Below the pieces are notes generated by a model. It did not search any database. It worked only from the letters and a program-made list of their open reading frames with translations, and was not told the origin of the DNA. A DNA stretch of 64,000 nucleotides from Stutzerimonas azotifigens DSM 17556 (GTDB lineage: Bacteria; Pseudomonadota; Gammaproteobacteria; Pseudomonadales; Pseudomonadaceae). The stretch lies in contig NZ_KE384409.1 of the NCBI RefSeq assembly GCF_000425625.1, forward strand, positions 153,056-217,055, given 5' to 3'. The number at the start of each line of letters is the position of its first letter. Position 1 is the stretch's first letter. This document shows positions 42,699 to 52,875 of this stretch, piece by piece. A program made the translations under genes and the position numbers.

Positions 42699-42905
42699 TC
42701 AGGCGACCGCCTGGCCGTTGCACAGCTCCCAGACGCGCTTGTCCTTGAGGGCCAGCGTGCGAATGTAGCGCGGCTCGCCGCTGATCTCTTCGAGCTCGGT
42801 CATCCCGGCGAGCTCGCTGACGACCCGGTATCGCTTGCCGGCCTTCTTGTCCTGTAGCGGATAGAGCTGGGCGATCTGCTGTGCGAGTTCGGTCAGGGTG
42901 GACAT
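42699..42905 (-). CDS. Small hypothetical protein
   Basis: The 68-residue protein MSTLTELAQQIAQLYPLQDKKAG... has a helical N-terminus and a beta-like C-terminus ending KRVWELCNGQAVA. No domain is recognised. An in-frame ATG with a purine-rich upstream GAGTCACCGAC and codon use like its neighbours support it as real. It is probably a pseudomonad-specific conserved protein. Confidence 0.6.
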   Translation of the reverse strand: MSTLTELAQQIAQLYPLQDKKAGKRYRVVSELAGMTELEEISGEPRYIRTLALKDKRVWELCNGQAVA

Positions 42906-43215
42906 GTCGGTGACTCCAGGGACTGCGTTGCGGCAGTTCTTTTACAGGGGATAGATGACGGTTGCGCGACAGCGCGAGCGTTTCGTCGCCGCTGCGGAGG
43001 TGACCCACCTCGTCGTCCCCCACCGCGGCCGCTGCCTCGTCCTTGCCTGTCGTGCCGTTCCGTTAGGTTTGAGCGCGAGACGCGCGGATGATTCCCGCCG
43101 GGGCGGTGACTGGTTGGTTCTGGGGGCATGTGGCGGCTTGGGCGGCCCTACCCTTGCGGCAAGCCCGCTGCGCTTTCTCGGCCCGGACTACAGGTTGCGC
43201 CTTGCACGGCGCCTC

Positions 43216-43258
43216 ACTTTTCTTTGTTTGCGGATCGCCGCCCGGCGCAAAGAAAAGT
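43216..43258. repeat. Hairpin core of a dispersed intergenic element (701-bp intergenic region)
   Basis: The gap 42906-43606 has no supported gene. Its centre holds ACTTTTCTTT (43216-43225) paired with AAAGAAAAGT (43249-43258) around a GC-rich loop. AAGCAAAAGAAAG and a long GC-rich tail (to about 43490) follow. This cTCACTTTTCTTTG...CAAAGAAAAGTAAGCAAAAGAAA pattern is a familiar dispersed sequence in pseudomonads and relatives. A weak TAAACT -10-like box at 43551 may serve yejK. Confidence 0.7.
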
Positions 43259-43606
43259 AAGCAAAAGAAAGCGCCCCCGGCATCCGGGTCAGGTCGCTAC
43301 GCGCCCTGACTCCCCTCGCTCCGGGGCCGCTCCGGGGGCCGTCACGACGGGACGTCCCTGCCTGGGCGGCCCCCGTCCGTCGCTCCTCGCTCGGCGTCCA
43401 TGCCACGCGTCCCCCTGCGCAACGCCTGCGCTCAGCGTCCTGACAGGGATTCAGGGTGTCGGCCCTACCCGTGGCTGAAACAGGCACGCTCCGCAGGGCG
43501 CGCCGTGCGCACCTTTGCTACCAACGGCTGCACCCCCCCGTCACCTGCTTTAAACTTGCCGCCTCTTTTCGAGGGCGCCGCCCTCAGTCGCCAAGGTCAT
43601 TCACGC

Positions 43607-44614
43607 ATGCCGATCCGCCACTGCATCGTCCACCTCATCGACAAGAAGCCCGACGGCAGCCCAGCCGTGCTGCACGCACGCGACACCGAACTGGGCGAGT
43701 CGCAGGCCATCGAGAACCTGCTCGCCGACCTCAACGAGAGCTACAACGCCAAGCAGGGCAAGGCCTGGGGTTACTTCCACGAGGAGTCCGGCGCCTATCC
43801 GTTCAGCGGCTGGCTGACGCAATACCTCGAGGGCGCCCAGGATTTCACTGCCTTCAGCCGTCAGGCCGTCGAGCAGCTGCAGAAGCTGATGGAGGAGTCC
43901 AACCTGTCCACCGGCGGGCACGTGCTCTTCGCCCATTACCAGCAGGGCATGACCGATTACCTGGCGATCGCCCTGCTGCACCACAGCGAGGGGGTGGCGG
44001 TGACCGATTCGCTGGACGTCGCCCCGGCCAAGCACCTGGACCTCGGCCAGCTGCACCTGGCCGCGCGGATCAACCTGTCCGAATGGCGCAACAACAGGCA
44101 GTCGCGCCAGTACATCTCGTTCATCAAGGGCAAGAACGGCAAGAAGGTCTCGGACTACTTCCGCGACTTCATCGGCTGCCAGGAAGGCGTCGATGCGCCC
44201 GGCGAGACCCGCACCCTGCTCAAGGCCTTCAGCGACTTCGTGGAAAGCGAAGACCTGAACGAGGAACAGGCCCGCGAGAAGACCAGCGCCCTGGTCGACT
44301 ACGCCAGCAGCCAGGCCCGCCTCGGCGAGCCGATGACGCTGGAGGAGCTGTCGGGAGTGATCGACGAGGACCGGCCGAAGGCCTTCTACGACCACATCCG
44401 CAACAAGGACTACGGCCTGTCGCCGGAGATCCCGCCGGACAAGCGCACGCTGAACCAGTTTCGCCGCTTCACCGGCCGCGCCGAGGGTCTGTCGATCAGC
44501 TTCGAGGCCCACCTGCTGGGCTCGCGGATCGAATACGACGAGGCGCGCGACATGCTTATCATCCGCCAGTTGCCGACCCAGCTGAAGGACCAGCTCAAGC
44601 GCAACAAGGACTGA
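43607..44614 (+). CDS. yejK: Nucleoid-associated protein YejK (NdpA)
   Basis: This 37-kDa nucleoid-associated protein family has poorly known function. The 335-residue protein starts [29 protein letters not shown]. It contains the conserved [26 protein letters not shown] and a C-terminal block ending [14 protein letters not shown]. The start matches family members; the longer in-frame extension falls in the repeat region. It converges on the GST-like gene. Confidence 0.93.
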   Translation: MPIRHCIVHLIDKKPDGSPAVLHARDTELGESQAIENLLADLNESYNAKQGKAWGYFHEESGAYPFSGWLTQYLEGAQDFTAFSRQAVEQLQKLMEESNLSTGGHVLFAHYQQGMTDYLAIALLHHSEGVAVTDSLDVAPAKHLDLGQLHLAARINLSEWRNNRQSRQYISFIKGKNGKKVSDYFRDFIGCQEGVDAPGETRTLLKAFSDFVESEDLNEEQAREKTSALVDYASSQARLGEPMTLEELSGVIDEDRPKAFYDHIRNKDYGLSPEIPPDKRTLNQFRRFTGRAEGLSISFEAHLLGSRIEYDEARDMLIIRQLPTQLKDQLKRNKD

Positions 44615-44620
44615 CCCACA

Positions 44621-44648
44621 CCAGGGCGCCGGCAGCCCGGCGCCCTGG
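44621..44648. terminator. Hairpin between converging yejK and GST genes
   Basis: A perfect 12-bp GC stem CCAGGGCGCCGG/CCGGCGCCCTGG surrounds the loop CAGC. No U tract follows on either strand, so termination efficiency is uncertain. Confidence 0.5.
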
Positions 44649-44654
44649 TCGCTC

Positions 44655-45593
44655 TCAACGCTTGTCGAGGCGGAAGCCGAAACGCGGGAAATGCACGTGC
44701 AGCACCCCCGCCCGCGCGTCTTCGCGGCGCAGGACCAGCTCCTCCGCTCCGGCGAACAGCAGTTGGCCTTCCACCGGCTCGACGCCGTAATCGGTTGCCG
44801 CGATGGCGACCTGCTCGCCCACGGCGAAGCCGTTGGGGTCTTCGAAGTCCTCTTCCGGCAGGGCCGCGGGTTCGGCGGCGCGGGCGATTTCCACCGCCTC
44901 GCCGCTGGACAGCTCGGTGAAGGAGCCGTGGCCGGCCGCCAGCACCTTGTCCAGCCAGGCCCTGATTTCCGGGTAAGCGTCCACCAAGGGCGCGGTAACC
45001 GGCGTGGAGCGGAGGAACCACAGGCAGTGCGCGACTGCGATGTCGGCGATGCAGGGCGCCGCGCCAAGCAGGAACTCGCCCTCCTCGCGCGCCAGCTGCT
45101 GCTCGAGCCGCGCCATCAGCGTCGGCCACTGATGCTTGGCCACCTCGGTCGGAATCCGCGACACCGTGCCGCCGCTGAACAGCGCCGCACGATCCTTGCT
45201 GAAGGTCTGGACCAGCTCCGGCGGCGCCTTGGCGAAGCGCGCGGCCAACGACTCGGGCTGGAACATCAGGCTGACGGCATGCAGGAACAGCGCCGAATCG
45301 GCCCATTGTGCGAGCGTCGAGGCGGCGAACTCGAGGCCTTCGGGGAGCAGCGCCGGGGTGACCTTCTCCGCTTCCAGGCGGCGGGCGATCAGCGCGGTGT
45401 CACAGTAGACGTCGGCGCCGATCTGCAGCACCGGGGTGCGCCGGTAGCCGCCGGTCAGCGCGGTCAGGTCAGGCTTCGGCATGACCGGCGGAATGATCAC
45501 CGAGCGCCAGGACAGCTGCTTGAACCCGAGCATCAGCCGGGCCTTTTCGGCGAACGGCGAGGCCGGGTAATGGTGCAGGATCAGTTCGTGCAT
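44655..45593 (-). CDS. Glutathione S-transferase family protein with C-terminal extension
   Basis: The 312-residue protein has an N-terminal thioredoxin-like GST domain (MHELILHHYPASPFAEKARLMLGFK, then TPVLQIGADVYCDTALIARRLE). An all-helical C-terminal GST domain follows to about residue 225 (GAAPCIADIAVAHCLWFL). An extra segment of about 85 residues rich in Glu/Ala ends RFGFRLDKR. The SPF in place of the usual catalytic Ser/Tyr context suggests a Ser-type or divergent enzyme. Substrate unknown. Confidence 0.85.
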   Translation of the reverse strand: MHELILHHYPASPFAEKARLMLGFKQLSWRSVIIPPVMPKPDLTALTGGYRRTPVLQIGADVYCDTALIARRLEAEKVTPALLPEGLEFAASTLAQWADSALFLHAVSLMFQPESLAARFAKAPPELVQTFSKDRAALFSGGTVSRIPTEVAKHQWPTLMARLEQQLAREEGEFLLGAAPCIADIAVAHCLWFLRSTPVTAPLVDAYPEIRAWLDKVLAAGHGSFTELSSGEAVEIARAAEPAALPEEDFEDPNGFAVGEQVAIAATDYGVEPVEGQLLFAGAEELVLRREDARAGVLHVHFPRFGFRLDKR

Positions 45594-45658
45594 TCTCGTA
45601 CTCCGACGGTGTGAGGGAACGCCGAGCTTACCGCCATGCCGGGCGGCGGCCTACCGCT

Positions 45659-45943
45659 TCAGGTGATTGCCGTGGCATTCAGCCTGTCGCAGGCCAGCGC
45701 CTCCTTGGCCTTCTTCGACAGGCGCTTGATCGCCCGCTCGCGACGCAGCGCCTCGCCCTTGCCCGCGCAGGGCTCGACGTAGACCAGCGCCACCGCCGGG
45801 CTGGTATGGAAGAAGCGCGCGCCGCGGCCGCTGCGGTGGCTCTCGAAGCGGCGCTGGGCGTCGTCGCTGATGCCACAGTAGAGCGCGCCGTTGGCAGCTC
45901 GGACGAGGTACACGTACCAGGGTTTGGCGCTTGAATCGTTCAT
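45659..45943 (-). CDS. GIY-YIG domain protein (UPF0213-like)
   Basis: The 94-residue protein consists of a single GIY-YIG fold: [36 protein letters not shown], then the catalytic Glu region [21 protein letters not shown]. The first motif reads YVYL and the second YCGI. Members of this family (YhbQ-like) have weak or uncertain nuclease activity. Confidence 0.88.
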   Translation of the reverse strand: MNDSSAKPWYVYLVRAANGALYCGISDDAQRRFESHRSGRGARFFHTSPAVALVYVEPCAGKGEALRRERAIKRLSKKAKEALACDRLNATAIT

Positions 45944-46037
45944 GGAAGGCCTGTCGAACGGCGTATGGCCGGGCGCGGCAAGGGTAATGCGAGCCGGTGG
46001 CGCATGCCAGCGCGCCCGGTGTGCACGCCGGCCCTAG

Positions 46038-47558
<1,521 letters not shown>

Positions 47559-47564
47559 CCCCGC

Positions 47565-48032
47565 TCAGCGCCCGATCGGCGCGAACCTCGCAGCGGTGTG
47601 CTGTGCCAGCGTCTCGGCCGCCAGTTCGACTTCCAGGCCACGACGGCCGGCGCTCACATGAATCGTCGGAAAACCGCGGGCGCTCTCGTCGATGAAGGTC
47701 CGCAGGCGCTTCTTCTGCCCCAGCGGGCTGATGCCGCCGACCAGGTAGCCGGTCGCCCGCTGCGCCGCCGCCGGATCGGCCATGTCGATCTTCTTCGCCC
47801 CTGCCGCTTGGGCCAATGCCTTGAGGTCGAGACTTCCGGCGACCGGCACCACGGCGACCAGCAGCTCGTTCTTCTCGGTACAGGCCAGCAGCGTCTTGAA
47901 CACCCGCGCCAGGTCGAGGCCGAGCTTCTCCGCCGCTTCCAGCCCGTAGGAGACGGACTTGGGGTCGTGCTCGTAACTGTGAACCTGGTATTCGGCCTTG
48001 GCTTTCTTCAGCAGATCGATGGCGGGCGTCAT
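47565..48032 (-). CDS. ybaK: Cys-tRNA(Pro)/Cys-tRNA(Cys) deacylase YbaK
   Basis: YbaK hydrolyses mischarged Cys-tRNA(Pro) in trans. The 155-residue protein has MTPAIDLLKKAKAEYQVHSYEHDP, VFKTLLACTEKNELLVAVVPVAGSLDLKALA (with the key Lys in FKTL) and GYLVGGISPLGQKKRLRTFID, all typical. It converges on mltF with a 6-bp gap. Confidence 0.94.
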   Translation of the reverse strand: MTPAIDLLKKAKAEYQVHSYEHDPKSVSYGLEAAEKLGLDLARVFKTLLACTEKNELLVAVVPVAGSLDLKALAQAAGAKKIDMADPAAAQRATGYLVGGISPLGQKKRLRTFIDESARGFPTIHVSAGRRGLEVELAAETLAQHTAARFAPIGR

Positions 48033-48105
48033 GTGTCGGGTCGGCGATGAACGGGGGCGCGTTACCTTAGCAGCTGCCCGGCAGCGCGCCCACTGGCGGA
48101 TCCGC

Positions 48106-48429
48106 TCAGACCAGCGCGGTCAGCGAGCCCGCCATCGCCACCAGCGCCCCGACCGGCAGCAGCCAGCGCTGCCGCCAGGCCAGCAGCAGCCCGACCAGCA
48201 GGGCGCCGAGCATGAATTGGCCGAACCAGACCACCAGGCCGATCCCCGTTCCGAGCGCCAGGCTGTCCAGCACGGCGGCCGCCAGCAGCGCGGCAGCAGC
48301 GAACAGGCGCAGGCCGGCCTGCCGGCGCGGCGCCGGGCCGTCGCCGAACAGTTGCCGGTGGTGACGGTTCATGGCCAGGCAGAGCGCGGCCATGGCCAGG
48401 TAGGCGAGTGCGAAGGCGAGCAGCGTCAT
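48106..48429 (-). CDS. DUF3325 membrane protein
   Basis: The 107-residue protein has three to four hydrophobic helices (MTLLAFALAYLAMAALCLAMN, LRLFAAAALLAAAVLDSLALG, WFGQFMLGALLVGLLLAW, and a C-terminal one). It starts at an ATGA overlap with the PepSY gene, the usual third place of this three-gene iron-uptake set. Function unknown; the association with siderophore-receptor loci is from family context. Confidence 0.82.
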   Translation of the reverse strand: MTLLAFALAYLAMAALCLAMNRHHRQLFGDGPAPRRQAGLRLFAAAALLAAAVLDSLALGTGIGLVVWFGQFMLGALLVGLLLAWRQRWLLPVGALVAMAGSLTALV

Positions 48430-49958
48430 CGGGACAGCTCCGGCGTGCGCACGCCGGCCTCCGTCGGCAGCGAGGCATCGCGCGGTTCCGGCTTCCGTCG
48501 CCAGGCACGCCAGGCGCACAGCGCGCCCACCGCCAGCAGCACCAGATCCACCCCGGCCAGCGCCAGATCGCCACGCGCCAGGCTGGCCGGCAGATGGCCG
48601 TCCGGCATGGTCAGCCCGTTCAGGACCGGCAGCCCCAACGCCAGCAGCGCGCTGAGCGCCAGCAGGGTGCGCGTCAGCCGGGCCGGCGTGCGCCGCCAGC
48701 CCAGGGCCAGCAGCGCCACGGCCATCCAGCCGAGCGAGAACGCCCAGCCCTCGGCGGCGCCCCGGGCGGACAGCGTCTCGGGCAGCAGCCGGTTGGCCCA
48801 GAGCAGCGCCAGGCAGGCGATCGGCAGACCGAAGAACACCGCGCCGTTCAGCCCACGGACCAGGGCCACCCCTCGGCCGTCGCGCGCCTCGCGCTTGCGC
48901 AGCCAGACGCCGGTCCCGGCCACCAGCATGGCGCAGCCGGCCAGTCCGAGCAGACCGTAGAGGATTCGCACCAATTGGCCGCCGAACTGCGCCATGTGCA
49001 GCCCGGCCAGCCAGGTATAGGCGCGGTAGCCGGCCGGCGCCTGCTGCTGATGAAGCAGCTCGCCGGTGGTCGCGTCGTAGCTGAGGGCATCCTGCGGCGC
49101 GCCGATGCGCGACGGGTCGAAACGGCGGACGCTGACCACCGCGGAGGCATCCGACGGATGCTCGACGACGATCCAGCCGAGCTCGGCGCCGCCCCAGCGC
49201 TGGCGCGCATCGGCGAGCAGACCGCTCAGCGGCACCGGCGGCTCGGCCGGGCGATCCAGTTCGTTGCGGTGGTAGCCGCCCTGCACCTCGTGGAAGAACG
49301 CCAGCGGATCCCCGCCGTACGCCACCTTCGCACCCGCCGGCATGTAGAAGGAGACGAACACCGCGACGCCGGTATAGGCCAGCACCAGATGGAACGGCAG
49401 GCCGATGACGCCGAACAGGTTGTGCGCATCGAGCCAGGCGCGCTGGCCGTTGGCCTGTGGCCGCAGGGTGAAGAAATCCTTGAACAGGCGGCGATGCACA
49501 ATGGTCCCGCTGACCAGCGCGACCAGCATGAACATGCCGGCCAGGCCGACGATGTACATGCCCGGCGTGCCGGCCTGCAGGTTGTAGTGCAGGGTGAAGA
49601 AGAAGTCGCCGCCCACCGTTTCCGGCATCGGTTCGCCGGTCCGCGGGTCGAACGCGGCCTTGCCGCGAACCTCGGAGGCATCCTCTTCCCAGCCGAGCTT
49701 CCAGTAGGGCGCTCGCTCGGTCGGGCCGTGCATCCAGTAGGCGTGCAGCGTCTCGTGGACGTTGGCCCTGAGCCAGGCGCTGACGTCGTCGGCGGTCATC
49801 GAGCCGGCCACCGGCTCGTGCAGCGCGGGGCGCATCCAGCGTTCGAGTTCCTTGTCGAAGCAGGCCAGCGTGCCGGCAAACAGGATGACGAACAGCAGCC
49901 AGCTGGGCAGCAGCCCGCCCCAGGTGTGCAGCCCCGCCATGGATTGACGCAGCGTCAT
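48426..49958 (-). CDS. PepSY-associated TM (iron-regulated) membrane protein
   Basis: The 510-residue protein has four main transmembrane helices around PepSY-type domains. The N-terminus is LRQSMAGLHTWGGLLPSWLLFVILFAGTLACFDKELERWM. Further motifs are FFTLHYNLQ, LDAHNLFGVIGLPFHLVLAYTG and AGLHMAQFGG, with His pairs that may bind haem or metal. Relatives are ferric-siderophore reductase-like proteins (for example FsrB/PiuB-type). The ATG at 49958 has GGAGGA upstream and overlaps the DUF3649 stop by 4 bp. Confidence 0.88.
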   Translation of the reverse strand: MTLRQSMAGLHTWGGLLPSWLLFVILFAGTLACFDKELERWMRPALHEPVAGSMTADDVSAWLRANVHETLHAYWMHGPTERAPYWKLGWEEDASEVRGKAAFDPRTGEPMPETVGGDFFFTLHYNLQAGTPGMYIVGLAGMFMLVALVSGTIVHRRLFKDFFTLRPQANGQRAWLDAHNLFGVIGLPFHLVLAYTGVAVFVSFYMPAGAKVAYGGDPLAFFHEVQGGYHRNELDRPAEPPVPLSGLLADARQRWGGAELGWIVVEHPSDASAVVSVRRFDPSRIGAPQDALSYDATTGELLHQQQAPAGYRAYTWLAGLHMAQFGGQLVRILYGLLGLAGCAMLVAGTGVWLRKREARDGRGVALVRGLNGAVFFGLPIACLALLWANRLLPETLSARGAAEGWAFSLGWMAVALLALGWRRTPARLTRTLLALSALLALGLPVLNGLTMPDGHLPASLARGDLALAGVDLVLLAVGALCAWRAWRRKPEPRDASLPTEAGVRTPELSR

Positions 49959-50251
49959 GGCCGGGTCCTCCATTCGCCCGACAGGAAGCCCGCCAGGCCG
50001 AGCACCAGGGCCAGGCCGCCCAGCACCAGCCAGGCGCGCCCGGCGCTGCGCGCGGCGAAGGCGTAGACCGCCGCGGCCACCCAGACGGCGAAGCACGACA
50101 GGCTGGCGACCACCACCCGGTCGGGGCGTGCCAGTGGCAGGTACACCGAAAAGAACGCCGTGAAGCCGTAGGCCAGGCCGTAACCACCCAGCAGGGCGGC
50201 ACTGATGCGCCCGGCCAGGCTCCAGCGTTCGAGGGATGCAAAGGGAATCAT
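49955..50251 (-). CDS. DUF3649 membrane protein
   Basis: The 98-residue protein has three predicted helices (ISAALLGGYGLAYGFTAFFSVYLPL, VVVASLSCFAVWVAAAVYAFAA and AWLVLGGLALVLGLAGFL). It is the first gene of the DUF3649-PepSY-DUF3325 operon, with ATGA overlaps at both junctions. The start ATG at 50251 follows GGGAGGACACCTCG. In relatives this set lies next to TonB-dependent siderophore receptors; none is present here. Confidence 0.82.
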   Translation of the reverse strand: MIPFASLERWSLAGRISAALLGGYGLAYGFTAFFSVYLPLARPDRVVVASLSCFAVWVAAAVYAFAARSAGRAWLVLGGLALVLGLAGFLSGEWRTRP

Positions 50252-50630
50252 CGAGGTGTCCTCCCGGGCGCTCGGAAGCGGTGGCTCGGGGTGCCGACGG
50301 GCCCGCTGCCGGTGCGGCAGTCCTCCAGGCCGGGCTGGCGCGGAACGAAGGGTCGGCAACGCATCGGGCGCATCCTTATTCATGAGGCATGAAACGCTGA
50401 TGTTAATGCGAATGCTTTGCGTTTTCCAGACAAGCTCTTCCTCTCTCCTCCCGGCCCCGGCAGGCTCGGAGAGGCAGGCGTGGCGGGCAGTCCCCCTCAC
50501 CGTCCCCCAGAACATGCGCACGAACCGACCGGCGGTCGCCTACACTCAGGGGCAACGGCTCGCCGCGCCTGGCATCCAGCCTGCGACGCCACCGCTGCCT
50601 GTTTCACAAGCTCCTGTCCGGAAATGCTGC
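50252..50630. other. Divergent regulatory region (379 bp) between DUF3649 operon and EamA gene
   Basis: No gene is supported in this stretch. On the minus strand, GCATTCGCATTAACATC (about 50398-50415) is A/T-richer than its surroundings and resembles half of a Fur box. An imperfect palindrome TTCATGAGGCATGAA lies next to it. These would suit iron control of the DUF3649-PepSY-DUF3325 operon. I see no clear promoter for the EamA gene. Confidence 0.3.
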
Positions 50631-51536
50631 ATGACCGTCCGAACGCTGTCGCTCACCCTCCTTGCCATGCTCGCCTTCGCCGGCAACTCGCTGCTCTGCC
50701 GCCTGGCCCTGCGCGACACCGCGATCGACCCGGCAAGCTTCACCGCCATGCGCCTGGTGGCCGGCGCGATCACCCTCTGGCTGCTGGTCTGGCTACGCCA
50801 GCGCGAGGCCTCGCGGGGCGGCGACTGGGCCGGCGCCGGCGCGCTGCTGCTATACGCCGTGGCGTTCTCCTTCGCCTATGTCGACCTCGCGGCGGGCACC
50901 GGTGCCCTGCTGCTGTTCGGCGCGGTGCAGCTGTCGATGATCGCCTGGGGGCTGCTGTGCGGCGAGCGCCTGCATCGCTGGCAGACGCTCGGGCTGCTGG
51001 TGGCCGTGGCCGGCCTGCTGGTGTTGCTGCTTCCGGGGGCGAGTGCGCCGGGGCTGGAAGCCGCGCTGCTGATGCTGCTGGCCGGCGTCGCCTGGGGCGC
51101 CTACTCGCTGCGCGGCAAGGGCGCCGCCGATCCGCTGGCAGCGACCGCCGGCAACTTCATCCGCGCCGCCCCCTTCGCCGTGCTGCTGGCCCTGGCGCTG
51201 CTCGGGCAACGCGAGTGGGACGGCCCCGGGCTGGTCTATGCGCTGCTCTCCGGCGCACTGACCTCAGGCATCGGCTACGCCATCTGGTACAGCGCCCTGC
51301 CGGGGCTGGCGGCGATGCAGGCGGCCAGCGTGCAGCTCAGCGTGCCGCTGCTGACCGCCCTGGCCGGCGCCCTGCTGCTCGCCGAACCCTTGACCCTGCG
51401 GCTGCTGGCCGCCTGCGTGGCGATCCTCGGCGGGATCGCCCTGGTGCTGTTCGCCCGACCGGCGTCACCCCGACCGTTGGGACGTTCGATCGATCCTCCG
51501 CGCAGCAGCGTGGTCTCACACGAAGAGCGCCCATGA
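50631..51536 (+). CDS. EamA/DMT-family transporter
   Basis: The 301-residue protein has ten predicted helices in two EamA repeats (MTVRTLSLTLLAMLAFAGNSLLCRLAL..., and the second from about residue 142, ALLMLLAGVAWGAYSLRGKGAADPLAATAGNF). A short polar C-terminal tail follows. Family members export metabolites or amino acids; the substrate here is unknown. It ends 20 bp before the DUF3203 gene. Confidence 0.88.
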   Translation: MTVRTLSLTLLAMLAFAGNSLLCRLALRDTAIDPASFTAMRLVAGAITLWLLVWLRQREASRGGDWAGAGALLLYAVAFSFAYVDLAAGTGALLLFGAVQLSMIAWGLLCGERLHRWQTLGLLVAVAGLLVLLLPGASAPGLEAALLMLLAGVAWGAYSLRGKGAADPLAATAGNFIRAAPFAVLLALALLGQREWDGPGLVYALLSGALTSGIGYAIWYSALPGLAAMQAASVQLSVPLLTALAGALLLAEPLTLRLLAACVAILGGIALVLFARPASPRPLGRSIDPPRSSVVSHEERP

Positions 51537-51556
51537 ACGGCAACAGGAGACCAGCG

Positions 51557-51784
51557 ATGAGCGTCAGCATCGACAACGTCAACCGCACCTGCTCGATCAC
51601 CCAGAACGGCGAGACCTACCACAGCGCGATGATGGATGCGCGCATCACCACCGACCCGCAGGCGCGCATGTCGGTCCTGAACATCGACGGTGCCAGCGCC
51701 CACGTGACCGAGGAACAGGTCATCAGCCTGATCAACGGCGGCGCCGAGGATGCGCGCGAGAACCTGATGGCGGACGACGAATAA
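51557..51784 (+). CDS. DUF3203 family protein
   Basis: The 75-residue acidic protein MSVSIDNVNRTCSITQNGETYHSAMMDARITTDPQARMSVLNIDGASAHVTEEQV... matches the DUF3203 pattern as I remember it. An in-frame ATG at 51533 overlaps the EamA stop and is an alternative start; the chosen ATG has AGGAGACCAGCG upstream. It is probably co-transcribed with the EamA gene. Function unknown. Confidence 0.75.
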   Translation: MSVSIDNVNRTCSITQNGETYHSAMMDARITTDPQARMSVLNIDGASAHVTEEQVISLINGGAEDARENLMADDE

Positions 51785-51794
51785 GGCTCAGCGG

Positions 51795-52715
51795 CTAGTT
51801 CAGCCGCTCCACCTCGATCGCGCCCTGGTCCGGCACCAGTTCCAGCAGGTAGCTCCTGAGCCGTTGCAAGGCGCGGTGGTCGCGCATGTGGCGCGGCCAG
51901 ATCAGGTGGTAGCTGTCACCGGAGCGCACCGCCTGCCTGAACGGCAGGGTCAGGGTGCCGCGGGCCAGTTCCGGGGCGACCAGCGACAGGTCGGCGATCG
52001 ACACCCCATGCCCCTGGGCGGCCGCGGAGATGCCCAGCTCCAGGGTGTCGAACAGCTTGCCGCGCTGCCAGGGCACCGAGGCGGCATAGCCGGTGCGCTC
52101 GAGCCAGCGCTTCCAGTCGCGCCGGTCGCGCGAGGGGTGGATCAGGTCGGCCGCGCGCAGGCGCTCGAGCGTCCAGGGCGCGTCGCCGCCGAGGGCGGGC
52201 GTGCAGACCGGCACCAGCCACTCGTCGAACAGCTTCAGCGATTCCCTTTCGCCCGAGGGGCTGCCGCTGCACAGCAGCACCGCGCAGTCGAACGGCTCCA
52301 GGTGGAAATCCACCGCATCGACGTCCATCCAGGCGCTGGTCAGCTGGATACGGTGATCGGGAAAGGCCTGGTGAAAGCCTTCCAGCACGTTCAGCAGCCA
52401 GCGCACGGTCAGGGTCGAAGGCGCCTTCAGGCGTAGCGCACCGTTGCCGGCGCCGACGGCGCTGCAGGCGTTCTCGATGATCTTGAAGCCAAGCTTGAGT
52501 TCCTCGGCCAGCAGCCGCCCCGGCTCGGTCAGCGACAGCCGCGGGCCCTTGCGTTCGAACACCTTGCAGCCGAGCGACTGCTCCAGCGTCTTCACGTGCC
52601 GGCTGACCGCGCTCTGGGTGATGTTGAGGCTGTCGGCCGCCAGGGTGAACGAGCCATAGCGGGCGGCGGCCTCGAACGCCCGCAAGGCATAGAGCGGCGG
52701 CATCCTCGCGCTCAT
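51795..52715 (-). CDS. LysR-family transcriptional regulator (GcvA-like)
   Basis: The 306-residue protein has the N-terminal winged HTH (PPLYALRAFEAAARYGSFTLAADSLNITQSAVSRHVKTLEQSLG, about residues 6-50). A type 2 periplasmic-binding-protein-like effector domain follows, with LRLKAPSTLTVRWLLNVL at its start as in GcvA-type regulators. It is divergent from the hydroxylase-exporter pair, with 160 bp between the starts. A perfect T-N11-A palindrome lies in that space, so it is very likely their regulator. Confidence 0.9.
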   Translation of the reverse strand: MSARMPPLYALRAFEAAARYGSFTLAADSLNITQSAVSRHVKTLEQSLGCKVFERKGPRLSLTEPGRLLAEELKLGFKIIENACSAVGAGNGALRLKAPSTLTVRWLLNVLEGFHQAFPDHRIQLTSAWMDVDAVDFHLEPFDCAVLLCSGSPSGERESLKLFDEWLVPVCTPALGGDAPWTLERLRAADLIHPSRDRRDWKRWLERTGYAASVPWQRGKLFDTLELGISAAAQGHGVSIADLSLVAPELARGTLTLPFRQAVRSGDSYHLIWPRHMRDHRALQRLRSYLLELVPDQGAIEVERLN

Positions 52716-52740
52716 GGGCTCCCGCCCTCCCCCTTGTCTC

Positions 52741-52757
52741 CATGAGTAAAACTCATG
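52741..52757. promoter_or_regulatory. LysR-type operator (T-N11-A palindrome)
   Basis: CATGAGTAAAACTCATG is a perfect 7-bp inverted repeat around AAA. It contains the canonical T-N11-A LysR box and lies 26 bp upstream of the LysR gene and about 120 bp before the hydroxylase ATG. A GATAAA -10-like box occurs nearer the hydroxylase gene, at about 52794. Confidence 0.6.
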
Positions 52758-52875
52758 CCAGCCCGCCCTTTTTTCCGTTTTTGGGTGGCCGAGGATAAAT
52801 GAAAAATCCGGAGTGCTTCGCAGTCCGCGAACGAGGGATCCACTACCGCCGCTCCTGGAGAAGGAACAAGAAGCA

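Noticed and set aside
43188-43487. Small open frames in the 700-bp gap before yejK
   Set aside because: They fall on a dispersed non-coding repeat and have no ribosome-binding sites or recognisable features.
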